A stretch of 21,002 bases of DNA from Saprospiraceae bacterium (GCA_016714785.1 JADKCC010000050.1:1-21002), one strand, 5' to 3'. Positions 6,914 to 15,982 are shown, counted from the stretch's first letter. Made by a program: numbers and translations. The notes: generated by a model from the letters alone, not told the origin.

Positions 6914-8515
6914 ATGTTCGATAAGTTAAAAAACATATTTGGAAGAAAAGAGACAAGTGAAATTGTTGCTTGGGAAACTGAAGAGTCAATATTAAATTTC
7001 TTGAAGAATAATATTCAACCAAGTGGGAAACTAAATGAAATTGCGGAAACGCTTCCAGACGAAAAGAAAGGTGACAATGAAATTAAATGGACTCCAGGTC
7101 TGATGGATTCAATGTTTGGGGCAGATGATTCAGAGAATTCAAAAGTTAGAATCAAAACACTTACCAACCTAATTAAAAGGATTGCCAAAACTGGTGACGT
7201 AACAGCTAAATCAAATTTTTATTTGGAAATAACGGATAATGATAGCGTTATTGGGGTTATTGATCAATTTCTTCAAAAAGTGTCAGAAGCATCGATCTCA
7301 ATTGACCCACACCTCTATGATTACGCATTCAAACTTGCAACTAAAACTAAAAATAGAAATGCTGTAAAATTTGGAATAGCAATTTTAGGACTTTGTCAAA
7401 AAGAAGCACCTTTAAATGAAATAAAAATACTTGGTACTCATGATGAATTCACAGTATTCTCTACAATTGCAATAATCAACCTATCTAAAAATCAAGTATC
7501 TGATCTTTGGGAACTTGCCAAAAAGGTAGATGGATGGGGAAGAATTCAACTTATAGATAGATTATCCGAATTGGAACTTTCTGAAACGATAACAGATTGG
7601 CTTGTATATGAAGGTTATCAAAACAGTATAATGTATGAATACCTCGCATTGACTTGTGTAGTGAAAGGTGATTTACTTAGCAAACTGAAACAAGATATTA
7701 TTGATGACAAGCTATATGAATCAGCAGGAGAACTAATTGTTGCGATGTTGAACGAAGGTCCAGCAGCAGGAATATCGGCATATGATTATCCAGTCGATTT
7801 AATAGAAGAATTTATTAAGCATTCAACTGGTAGATCACTTGATATATCAAACTATATTACTCTTAATAGAATAAAGAATTTCTTAGAAGATTCGCCAGAA
7901 GAGAATGAAATCTTAAAGAAATGGAAACAGGATGAGTTATCGAACCAATTGATTGAAATAGATCAAATATTAAAATCAAAAGATTGGACTGATGAAATAT
8001 ATAAAGGCTTAAGTAGCGAAAACAATGTAGAATACTGGAACGCGAAACAGGCAGCTAAAACCTTCGGAATTGATTTACGAGAAACAGTCTGGAATAGACT
8101 TCACCAAAAACCTTTGGATAGTACTTCGTGGTATGATTTAACTACTAATTCAAAAGCAGAAGATGTCAATAAAATAGTGAATGCTGCAATTAAATATTTG
8201 CCTCTTTCAGAATTATCAACAGGACCTTCAGATTCATTAGGAATTGGGCCTGAATATCAAAAACATCAATCTTTAGATTTTGTAATTACTTATCTTGAAA
8301 ATCATAAAGGCAAAGGTGAAGCACTTTTGATCGCAGGTCTGAAAAGCCCCGTCACTCGAAATAGAAATATGGCAATCAGAGCATTGAATAAATGGGGAAA
8401 AGAATATTGGACAGAGAATATTAAAAACGAATTACAGTACTTAAAAGGAATAGAGCCAAATACAGATACAAAAGAAAATTTAATTAGACTCATAAATGGT
8501 CAAGAACTGAAATAG
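6914..8515 (+). CDS. Large helical cytoplasmic protein, 533 residues, solenoid-like
   Basis: Full-length uninterrupted gene, sole occupant of its cassette. No signal peptide or membrane span. From about residue 75 it is a succession of amphipathic helices of 15-20 residues (for example LTNLIKRIAK, VIDQFLQKVSEA, YAFKLATKTKNRNAVKFGIAIL, GRIQLIDRLSEL, ITDWLVYEG), the pattern of an alpha-solenoid such as HEAT-like repeats; the last 70 residues again show one such pair (KGEALLIAGLKSPVTRNRNMAIRALNKWG). I cannot place it in a named family. I chose the ATG at 6914; an overlapping ATG at 6910 closes after four codons. Proteins of this build in cassettes can be immunity or scaffold proteins, which is only inference. 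Confidence 0.6.
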   Translation: MFDKLKNIFGRKETSEIVAWETEESILNFLKNNIQPSGKLNEIAETLPDEKKGDNEIKWTPGLMDSMFGADDSENSKVRIKTLTNLIKRIAKTGDVTAKSNFYLEITDNDSVIGVIDQFLQKVSEASISIDPHLYDYAFKLATKTKNRNAVKFGIAILGLCQKEAPLNEIKILGTHDEFTVFSTIAIINLSKNQVSDLWELAKKVDGWGRIQLIDRLSELELSETITDWLVYEGYQNSIMYEYLALTCVVKGDLLSKLKQDIIDDKLYESAGELIVAMLNEGPAAGISAYDYPVDLIEEFIKHSTGRSLDISNYITLNRIKNFLEDSPEENEILKKWKQDELSNQLIEIDQILKSKDWTDEIYKGLSSENNVEYWNAKQAAKTFGIDLRETVWNRLHQKPLDSTSWYDLTTNSKAEDVNKIVNAAIKYLPLSELSTGPSDSLGIGPEYQKHQSLDFVITYLENHKGKGEALLIAGLKSPVTRNRNMAIRALNKWGKEYWTENIKNELQYLKGIEPNTDTKENLIRLINGQELK

Positions 8516-8519
8516 TCAC

Positions 8520-8589
8520 GAAGCATAACAAGCGATTTGATGAACAGATTTCGCTATCGCTCATCCGTCACAAATCGCAGCCGTTCTCG
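8520..8589 (+). other. attC site
   Basis: Left core in GAAGCATAAC (8520-8529), inverse of the cassette start GTTATGCTTC at 6887. Stem GCGATTTG / CAAATCGC, loop TCGCTATCGC. Right core GTTCTCG (8583-8589). Confidence 0.88.
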
Positions 8590-8660
8590 ACAATTCAAGG
8601 GAATGTAAAAAAAATGTTTAAAACAGGAATTTAAATAGTAGGAATTAACAAAATTATAAT

Positions 8661-9428
8661 ATGGTTAAGATAAGAAATTACTTATTAGTTATTTTATCTA
8701 TTTCAGTAATTGGATGTGATAATAATGATATGTTTATCGGTTCAAATTCATCGAAAATCGGATGTCTTACTGAAATTAATATTGATAAAGTGTCTGGTAC
8801 ATGCGAAATGAATCTAGTAAACTCCAATTGCGAGTTAGTTGATATAGGGACAAAAGAACTTTCAGAAAATATTAAATCTAAATTTGTTGATTTTTGCAAT
8901 GATTTAAATTCTGAATTGACATTTCATGATTCAATTGGAAACACTATCAAAGCTAGAATCTCAGGAAAAGAATTTAAATCAGGTAAGTATAATGTAAGTC
9001 TAAACTTTAATTCGCCGGATTGTGAAGATTATTGTCTTAATAATGAGGAAGCTTCAATTATAATTAGTTCTTCAAAGTTTACAATTGAAGTAGTTTTATA
9101 TACAGGAATCAACTTTAATACTTCTACTGAAAATTTAAATGAATTAATTGAAACTGGCTATGCAATTTGGGCAATTAAAGGCAATTCCAAGCAAGTAATA
9201 TTCCAATTACCAATTGAAGATCACTTAAATCAAGAAATTATACCAGATACATCTTATATAAGATTCCACGAAGAAATAGAATTAAATAACACCAATTTCA
9301 ATGATATTTATAGCAACGAAAATAATTTTGCTAATGGATTGGTAAGGAAAGAAAGAGTATATTTTAATAAGGAAATTGGTCTAGTAGCAATCAGGGACTC
9401 AGTAGGTATACTTTGGACAAAAATATAA
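8661..9428 (+). CDS. Putative lipoprotein, 255 residues
   Basis: Begins with two basic residues and a hydrophobic stretch (MVKIRNYLLVILSISVIGC), a type II signal peptide with Cys19 as the lipid-modified residue (lipobox VIGC). The mature part is acidic, rich in Asn and Ser, mostly predicted beta, with a pair of cysteines close together in DCEDYCLNNEE. The end, YFNKEIGLVAIRDSVGILW, resembles the last strands of many Bacteroidota cell-surface lipoproteins. No negatively charged export signal (LES) directly after the Cys is clear; DNND follows. Sole gene of its cassette, 78 nt after the recombination point. Function unknown. Confidence 0.65.
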   Translation: MVKIRNYLLVILSISVIGCDNNDMFIGSNSSKIGCLTEINIDKVSGTCEMNLVNSNCELVDIGTKELSENIKSKFVDFCNDLNSELTFHDSIGNTIKARISGKEFKSGKYNVSLNFNSPDCEDYCLNNEEASIIISSSKFTIEVVLYTGINFNTSTENLNELIETGYAIWAIKGNSKQVIFQLPIEDHLNQEIIPDTSYIRFHEEIELNNTNFNDIYSNENNFANGLVRKERVYFNKEIGLVAIRDSVGILWTKI

Positions 9429-9437
9429 ATTAACTGT

Positions 9438-9503
9438 CGAGAACAAGCCGTAGTGCGATCATGGCTCCTATCGTCGGCACTACGACTACGGCAGCCGTTA
9501 GTG
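9438..9503 (+). other. attC site
   Basis: Left core CGAGAAC within GTCGAGAAC, inverse of the cassette start GTTCTCGAC at 8583. Stem GCCGTAGT / ACTACGGC, loop TCCTATCGTCGG. Right core GTTAGTG (9497-9503). Confidence 0.88.
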
Positions 9504-9602
9504 GATAGAAAAGAAAACTCAAGTATAATATGATTAAATAGTTTTTGCAGTCAATTTCTCCAGAAATTATGATAAGTAATTTAAAATATTTAAACTAAAT
9601 CA

Positions 9603-10565
9603 ATGAAATTCTTTAATTGGATATTTGGAAATAAGAAGAAAAAAATGGAACATCATGAAAATGATGGCACAAAGATTCTTAATACTAACTCAGAAGAAAA
9701 AAAAGAATTTGCTGCGAATAATTCAGAAAATACAAATTTTGATAGTAGTAGTGTAAAACGAATAAAGATTGTTCTAGAGCCAGATGATTCGAATATGGTT
9801 TTAGACCCATCTACGCATGTCATAACTTTAGAATCGATGCTTAATGATAAACTATTTTCAAAAGATAGCCCTGAATTGTACGAAGCATTTCTAAGTGAAT
9901 TAAAAATTAGGGAACCAGAAATTTTTAAAAATAGATTTGGGGAAGGGAATGACGACTGGAAAACCCTAAACAATATATATCCTATTATTAAAAATAGAGC
10001 TGAATTAAAATCTCTCATTGAGTGGGAAAATGGCCAGATCAAACCAGGATCTGCCATGGATGGATTAGTTGTAATAGAGCTATTTGATGACATACTTTTA
10101 ACATTTTGGCTAGAAAATGGCAGTAATGTATATGAAATGCTAAAAATAACCCATTTTAGTGATTTCGAAAGATTAGGGACAAATCAAATAGTAACTAATG
10201 CTTACTTAAATCTTGAAAGAAAAATTAAAGACACCATAAGCATGGACATCTACCCAAGCGGAATCGGAATGCTGATTTATTGTGGTGGCATAGAAAGTAG
10301 TTTGATAACAGAAGAGCGGGTATGGAATCAAATTCAGGGTGCTATAAATTCAAAAGAAATAGTCTTTTCAATTCCAACTCAGGATATATTTATCTTCTGC
10401 GATAAAAAGTCTACTGAGTCAATTGAATTACTGAAAGCAAATACTTTTAATACATTTATGGACCCTTCATTGCCAGGAAAGATTTCATCGAAACTATATT
10501 TTAGAAACGAATTTGGAAGTGTTTCAGTTTTTGTAATGGATTATTATCCTTTGCCTAAAGAGTAG
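9603..10565 (+). CDS. Uncharacterised protein, 320 residues, possibly DUF1444 (YtpQ)-like
   Basis: Intact gene. The first 50 residues are charged and low-complexity (NKKKKMEHHENDGTK, NNSENTN). The rest is a mixed alpha/beta protein. The order of VWNQIQGAINSKEIVFSIPTQDIFIFCDKKS, then a helix, then SLPGKISSKLYFRNEFG, resembles the C-terminal half of DUF1444/YtpQ proteins, whose core has PT-x-D followed by a strand and then a LS-x-x-LY segment. That is a resemblance read by eye and may be wrong. No signal peptide; the N-terminal FFNWIFGN is short and hydrophobic. Sole gene of its cassette, with a 100-nt leader. Confidence 0.5.
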   Translation: MKFFNWIFGNKKKKMEHHENDGTKILNTNSEEKKEFAANNSENTNFDSSSVKRIKIVLEPDDSNMVLDPSTHVITLESMLNDKLFSKDSPELYEAFLSELKIREPEIFKNRFGEGNDDWKTLNNIYPIIKNRAELKSLIEWENGQIKPGSAMDGLVVIELFDDILLTFWLENGSNVYEMLKITHFSDFERLGTNQIVTNAYLNLERKIKDTISMDIYPSGIGMLIYCGGIESSLITEERVWNQIQGAINSKEIVFSIPTQDIFIFCDKKSTESIELLKANTFNTFMDPSLPGKISSKLYFRNEFGSVSVFVMDYYPLPKE

Positions 10566-10612
10566 AAATTAAAGAAAGCATGTATAATTTTATCATATGA
10601 ATTTATATCCAT

Positions 10613-10679
10613 CCACTAACAATGTACTGGACAAACAGACTCCCTATCGGTCGTCCGTCGCCAGTACTAAACGTTAGCA
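10613..10679 (+). other. attC site
   Basis: Left core CCACTAAC (10613-10620), inverse of the cassette start GTTAGTGG at 9497. Stem AGTACTGG-type: TGTACTGG / CCAGTACT, loop CTCCCTATCGGT. Right core GTTAGCA (10673-10679). Confidence 0.87.
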
Positions 10680-10723
10680 GCAAGGCTACGAGACACCCTA
10701 AACAACAAACATTACAATAAAAT

Positions 10724-12434
10724 ATGGACGCAGGAAAAAGAACAATTAACGACATTTTTAACGGAAACAGAATTTTAGAAATTCCATTTTTTCAAAGAGC
10801 TTATGTTTGGGGAGACGACCAATGGGAAAGACTTTTAGAAGATATGGAACACGTTAGTCAGACAAGCAAACCATATTTTTTAGGTTCAGTAATTTTAAAA
10901 CAACAACCAACAAATACAGGAAACAAAGTTGGCGACAAAAGAACATTAATTGATGGGCAACAAAGATTAACAACACTTTCCATTTTTTTTAAAGTTCTAT
11001 CACTAAAATCGGGAGACGATTATGAGTTTAACCGAATGTTCAAGTTGAGAGATTTAATTGCAATTCAGCATAATCACAACGATATTGATGCTTATGAACT
11101 CGTAATGAATTTGACTGAACTGAAAGATTTGACAGGAACAGACAAAATAACACAAGCATATACATATTTCAAGGCAAATATTAATGCTGAAAAACTTGAT
11201 ATAAATAACATTCTTGCTAAAATCCTATTTGTTGGTATTGACCTTGACGAAAACGAAGATGAGCAACAAATTTTTTGACACAATAAATTCTTTGGGTGTA
11301 AAATTAACTACTGCTGAATTATTGAAAAACTACTTTTTCAACAGAGATGAAATTTCAACATACACAACTTATTGGAAAAACGTTTTTGAAAAAGACGAAG
11401 ACACTAAAAACTATTGGGACAGAGAAATTACAGCAGGTAGATTAAAAAGAGAGTTTATAGATTTATTTTTCTTTTCGTACTTACAAATCAAAATTCAAGA
11501 CAAAAATTTAAATGTAAAAACAGAAGATAAATTAGAGTTTTCAAAAGTTGAGCAACTTTTTGAATCATATAAAAAGTTCATAAAAGACTATTTGAACAAC
11601 GACAAAAAAACTATTTTAACGGAGATTAGAGATTACGCATTGTTATTCCAAGAGAACTTTGACTACGACATTATTGAAAATGAACTAACAGATAATTCAG
11701 GAATTGAAAGAATAAATGCAATAATTTTTGGACTTGATACGTCAACACTTATTCCTTATGTACTTTATGTTTTGAAAAACGTATCAAACGACACGGACAG
11801 AAATGAGTTGTTTGACTTTTTAGAAACTTACATAATGAGAAGAATGGTTGCTCACGCCAACACTAAAAATTACAATCAACTTTTTACAGACAGACTGATA
11901 AATAATGAGATACTTTCTAAAACTAAATTTTTAGAATTTTTAGAAGGACAAGCAGACAAAGTAAATTTCTTACCTTCTGACGATGAATTAAAAATTGGAT
12001 TTGAAAGTTCGTATTTAATCAACAAACAATCGGCAGGGATATTATATTTTATTGAGTCAAAAATTCGTAACAGACAATTACAATCAACTCAACTTTTAGG
12101 AATAAATAAATATAGTTTGGAGCATTTAATGCCGAAAAAATGGGAAAATAATTGGGGTAAACTTTCAAATCAAGAAGACAAAATCAAAAGAAATAGAAAA
12201 CTTTTGACATTGGGTAATTTGACAATTATTACACAGGCTTTAAACTCAACAATAAGAGATGCAAATTGGACAATTAAACGTAAAGGCAAAGCCGACAAAA
12301 AAGGATTAAACACATATTCAGCAGGGCTTGAAACAATTAGCAGTTATTTGATACTTGACGAATGGAACGAACAAACAATTGAACAACGAGCAGAATTTTT
12401 ATACGAAAAAGCAAAAGAAATATGGAAAGCCTAA
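10724..12434 (+). pseudogene. DUF262/DUF1524 protein (GmrSD-type defence nuclease), single-T frameshift
   Basis: One gene read in two frames, about 570 residues in total. The first part has the DUF262 hallmarks: PFFQRAYVW at residues 21-29 and IDGQQRLTTL at 76-85 (DGQQR, the nucleotide-binding/hydrolysis signature of GmrS). It closes at EDEQQIF because a run of seven T at about 11270-11276 holds one T too many; with six T the text reads EQQIFDTINSLGVKLTTAELLKNYFF straight into the second frame. The second part ends in a DUF1524 (HNH-type) region with SLEHLMPKKW, the H-x-x-P nuclease signature, and LLTLGNLTIIT. GmrSD proteins act as type IV restriction enzymes against phage with modified DNA; other members have different targets. 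Sole gene of its cassette. The lesion is in a homopolymer, and the rest is intact, so the gene may be functional in the organism. Confidence 0.85.
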
Positions 12435-12446
12435 ACAAAGCCCAGC

Positions 12447-12504
12447 TGCTAACAACTAAGCGTTCGTCGTGTCCAGCGGACATGCGATGAACGCCCTGTT
12501 GAAC
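12447..12504 (+). other. attC site, left edge of unit copy 2
   Basis: Left core TGCTAAC within GCTGCTAAC, inverse of the cassette start GTTAGCAGC at 10673, so it belongs to the DUF262 cassette. Stem AAGCGTTCGTCG-TGTCC / GGACA-TGCGATGAACGCC, loop AGC. Right core GTTGAAC (12498-12504). The stem is shared with 896-950. Confidence 0.8.
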
Positions 12505-12519
12505 TGTACCATCGGTAGC
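12496..12519 (+). repeat. Left terminal inverted repeat, unit copy 2
   Basis: Starts CTGTTGAACTGTACC and ends ATCGGTAGC; inverse of 14888-14911 with three mismatches in 24 bp. Confidence 0.8.
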
Positions 12520-12717
12520 GGAACTAAATTTGAAAAACGAAATTTAAGTATTGTATGGAGATATCGTCAAGTGTCTTGACTATTCCCTCACCTTTGCAAG
12601 TTGATTACAAAGGCTTTAGTATTATTTTTTTCTAAGTTTAAGTCATAGAGTGTAGTTTATATGATTTCAAAAGAAAGCAACCCAAGCCGAAATCCAGTAG
12701 GTTTCAGTTCCTTCTCT

Positions 12718-12742
12718 AAATCGTGATTACGTATCACGATTT
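12718..12742. repeat. Subterminal palindrome of unit copy 2
   Basis: Perfect 10-bp inverted repeat AAATCGTGAT / ATCACGATTT around TACGT, about 30 nt beyond the transposase stop. Conserved in copy 1 at 1144-1168. A likely origin-end hairpin of the IS91-type element. Confidence 0.55.
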
Positions 12743-12774
12743 TACTTCGTAACGTTCAGTCATCCTACCCAACA

Positions 12775-13903
12775 TCAGATTGAATCTGGGGAATTAGACT
12801 TTTCATAGGCAGACTTGTAAAATTCACTCGGTGGCCCACGTCTGCCAAAGGTGAGGAGTATGATCATCTGCCCAGTTTTGCAACATGGGCAGCATTTGTG
12901 GTTGGTTCCTTTTAGCACGACAGGTAATGATGTTAAACTTATCCCTGTCAGTTTGGATTGTAAGTCGGTCAACTTGGATCGCTTCCATGTTGAGCTCAGG
13001 AAACCGTAGTGCCTGATTCTTACAAACCGCTTAGGCAAGATATGTAAAGCAAATCTGCGGACGAACTCTTCATGACTAAGCGTCATCGTTTTCTTTTGAC
13101 CATCTGCCCTATAGTCCTTGTATGAGATGGTCACAGTGTGATCATCGATGGACAGTATCCTATGATTGGAGATCGCTATCTTGTGGGTATATCGTCCTAG
13201 ATACTCGACGACTGACTTGGGTGATCCGAAAGGTCTTTTGGCATACACTACCCATTCTTTTTTGAATAATGAGTCGTAAGTAGATTGCTCTACTTCCATT
13301 TCAGATGTTCGCAAAAGTGCCACATATTTGGCCCGATAGACCTTGCTCATCGCTTTGACAGGGAACAGAAATTTGCCATCAGTCTTTGATAACTTCCATT
13401 TACCAGTTCTATCCACAAAACCACCTGGAATGATGCAGTGGATATGTGGATGCAGACTCAGATTCTGACCCCAAGTGTGTAAGATGCTAATCATCCCAGC
13501 CTTGTTTCCATTACCCGTAAATGATTCTACAGTCTCCCAAGCTGCTCTGAATAAGATATCATAGATAATCTTAGGTTTATGTATCGCAAGGCCATTTAAT
13601 GCATCAGGTAAGGTAAACACAACATGAAAATACGGAACTGGCAAAAGTTCTGTCTCTCTAGCTTCTATCCATTGTACACGCTTATGTCCCTGACACTTAG
13701 GGCAATGACGATTGCGACAACTATTGTAACTTATCTGGATATGTCCACAACTTATCGCAACCATCTACATGACCACCGAGAGCAACAGTGCGGCAATCCC
13801 TGATCGCCCGAAGTGTTCGGACTTGCCAACTGTTGAGCCCAGATGATGTTACTTCATCCCATGATCGAGCCAGTATGTGTGCTACTTCGTTTTTGGCGCG
13901 CAT
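12775..13903 (-). pseudogene. IS91-family HUH transposase, copy 2, one frameshift
   Basis: About 375 codons from the ATG at 13903 to the TGA at 12775. The first 50 residues (MRAKNEVAHILARSW to GGHVDGC) are in one frame and the rest in another, because one base is inserted near 13754 compared with the same spot in copy 1. Restored, the junction reads GGHVDGCESCGHIQIS. Domains in order: N-terminal zinc-binding module (ESCGH, SCRNRHCPKC), the HUH motif in HPHIHCIIPGG, the catalytic tyrosine region EYLGRYTHKIAISNHR, and a C-terminal cysteine pair region CCPCC. Y2_Tnp enzymes nick one strand and move the element by rolling-circle replication. All catalytic residues are present, so a single-base correction gives a plausible active enzyme. 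Confidence 0.88.
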
Positions 13904-14795
13904 GCTGCAAATAAAGTATCCAATGGACTAAATGGCTTGCGACGTCCACTTTGTGCAATGTGCAGGTAAACCAACGTCGTCTCGATGCGCTCGTGTCCTA
14001 GCAATTCTTTAAGCGTCATGATGTCCATACCGTCCTCCAGCAAATGAGTAGCAAAGGTGTGTCTCAGTGTATGCACATTGACATGTTTGATGATGCCAGC
14101 TTTTTAGATGCGGCACTAACAGCCCACTGAACACCCTTCTGTGAGTACCGACTATCGAAGTCACCACCTTTGCGGTTTTCCATAGGTTGACCATTGAATA
14201 ACCATTCGTCAGGTCGCTCCGCGTCGATGTATTGTTTTAATCCTCGGATCAAGTGCTCACTCAATGGAACATAGCGGTCTTTCTTACCTTTTCCCTGAAC
14301 TACAAGCACCGTTTTACGGTCAAAATCAAGATCTTGTAATCGTACACTTCGTGCTTCCTTACATCGCAGACCACACCCATAGAGCAAACCGATCAGTATT
14401 TTATGCTTCAATAAATCCGGAGTACATAGCAAACGCCACATCTCTTCTTTTGACAATACTACTGGAAGTTTATTAGGTCCCTTGATACTTGGCAGCCCAA
14501 TATCATGGGGCTTCAACCCTTCCACTTTGCACAGCATACGCAGACCATACACTGTGTGTTTAAAGTACGAATCAGACGGTGTGTTGTGTTGCTCTTTGAG
14601 CAAGTGGAGATAGTCAGTCACCTGATCTTCTTCCAGCTCAGTAGGCAGACAATCGAAATGTAGCGCCATCTGAGCAATGTGACGAGCATAATTTTTAAAG
14701 GTAGATGGACTCCGACCTAAGACAGAAAGTTTTTTCTCAAATTTGTCTATCAGTTCTGAAAAACCTGTAACTTGTGCTCTCGCTTGAGCAATCAA
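13882..14795 (-). pseudogene. Tyrosine recombinase (XerC/D-like), copy 2, one frameshift
   Basis: About 305 codons. Residues 10-95 are the SAM-like core-binding domain (FEKKLSVLGRSPSTFKNYARH). The catalytic domain has Arg in GCGLRCKEA, Lys in GKGKKDR, then, after a frame change near 14103, HTLRHTFATHL (His, Arg), LLGHE (His) and TTLVYLH (Tyr). The break is a T5 tract where copy 1 has T6; with six T the text reads SKKAGIIKHVNVHTLRH without interruption. No IntI-specific insertion is seen. The frame opens with a TTG at 14795, but the reading continues upstream as KKRPEDLGQHTLIAQ, and an ATG at about 14844 would join it if the A8 tract at 14824-14831 were A9. Gene overlaps the transposase start. 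Confidence 0.88.
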
Positions 14796-14887
14796 TGTGT
14801 GTTGACCTAGATCTTCTGGTCGCTTTTTTTTGTTGACATTTTAATATGATTTATTTGAAATACTAATGCCAAGAATCAAGCCAAGAA

Positions 14888-14911
14888 GCTACCGAAGGTT
14901 TAGTTCAACAG
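14888..14911 (+). repeat. Right terminal inverted repeat, unit copy 2
   Basis: Starts GCTACCGAAGG and ends AGTTCAACAG; inverse of 12496-12519. Identical to 3305-3328 of copy 1. Confidence 0.8.
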
Positions 14912-15036
14912 CAGCTACCCGCAACTAGGCTTTCGCTCGTGCTTCTCTTGAAAACTATTACTAAATTCGTGTTCTGTGCTTCTTGGGAAGTTGGTTGAAT
15001 AAAAGCCTGGCAGCGGGTAGCTGCGGAACGTTATGG
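14903..15036 (+). other. Long attC site (134 bp) of unit copy 2
   Basis: Left core GTTCAAC (14903-14909), right core GTTATGG (15030-15036). Arms GCAGCTACCC / GGGTAGCTGC pair perfectly, inner stem CTAGGC / GCCTGG, then a loop of about 75 nt. The arms match those of copy 1 at 3320-3451, while the loop is unrelated. Confidence 0.72.
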
Positions 15037-15119
15037 CTCATGAGAAGGAATAAATCTACTCAATAAAATGGTCGTAATTTTTGAATTTAATTGTTAATCA
15101 TTCAAAAGTTTTAAGTGGT

Positions 15120-15982
15120 ATGCGGTGTTTTGTAATTGTTATGTTTTTATTTGTTAGTAATTATGTTTATTCAGCGACAAGAGCTGAAATCAAATTATGG
15201 TTAGATGCTAAAGATGGTATAATGCAAGGACAAATTGATAGCATACAATATACTGAAACTGATCCATGGACGCTAAATCACGGCGACATAAATCAAAGCG
15301 ATGGTCAACAGGTACAATTATACAGAAATCAAACATTAGTTCCTTTTAATGGAAGTCGCACAATAAACCAAAATCAGTGGGTCAAAATTATTGGATTATC
15401 AAACTGTGGGATTGATGATTTTCAAGTTACAGGTGAAGGAGCTGGAGATATTAATGCATTTTGCTCACCACTTCCAGTCACTTGGTCTTCAACTCCAATT
15501 GCCAAAATCAAAAACAACCAAACCCATCTCTCATGGTTAGTAGCCAACCAAATCAACAACGATAAATACATCATCGAGCATAGCAAATATGGCAGAGACT
15601 TCTCACCCATTGGAGAGATGGAAGGCGATGGTACAACCAATGAAACAAAACATTATGAGTACATCCACACATCACCATCCATCGGGATAAACTACTACCG
15701 CATCAAACAAGTGGACTATGATGGACAGTACAGCTATAGCGATATAGCAAGTGTGAGATACGATGGCAATATAGAAACCAACATATATCCAAATCCTGCC
15801 ACATCAGATATAACCATCACAACTACAGAACCAACATCGGTGCAAATCATGGATGTGTATGGTAGATTGCTGTTAAATCGAGATATTTCAGAAGATCAAA
15901 CACTATAAATCTATCTGAAATTCCAACGGGAATACTTATCTTTGTGGTCGGATACCAGAGATATAAGGTTTTGAAGGAGTAA
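15120..15982 (+). pseudogene. T9SS-sorted secreted protein, frameshift in the sorting domain
   Basis: I choose the ATG at 15120, which starts a signal peptide (MRCFVIVMFLFVSNYVYSA), over an in-frame TTG at 15081. Residues about 20-120 are an unrecognised Asn/Gln-rich region. Residues about 120-225 (LPVTWSS, LSWLVANQINNDKYIIEHSK, NYYRIKQVDYDGQYSYSDIA) match the beta-sandwich found before sorting domains in Bacteroidota. The type A sorting domain starts at NIYPNPATSDITI. The frame closes after SEDQTL at 15908; one missing base near 15903 restores INLSEIPTGILIFVVGYQRYKVLKE and a TAA at 15980-15982, the normal Lys-ending tail. Such proteins are exported by Sec, then by the type IX system to the surface. 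The 3' half is visibly richer in C at third positions than the 5' third. The restored stop falls one base before the next ATG. Confidence 0.82.

Larger units (their letters stand above)
12454..14920 (-). mobile_element. Tyrosine recombinase + IS91-type transposase unit, copy 2
   Basis: Direct repeat of 902-3337, about 2.47 kb and better preserved. Order on the minus strand: tyrosine recombinase, then HUH transposase overlapping it by about 20 nt. Terminal inverted repeats 12496-12519 and 14888-14911 (24 bp, three mismatches) carry GTTGAAC and GTTCAAC at their tips. Read as a cassette it runs from 12498 to 15030: its first bases TTGAACT are the inverse of AGTTCAA just at its own attC, the same rule as the other cassettes. 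Each gene has one frameshift, at different places from those in copy 1. Confidence 0.82.

Noticed and set aside
9653..10093. 146-codon minus-strand frame opposite the 320-residue gene
   Set aside because: Serine- and phenylalanine-rich shadow of an intact plus-strand gene; no start signal or family features.
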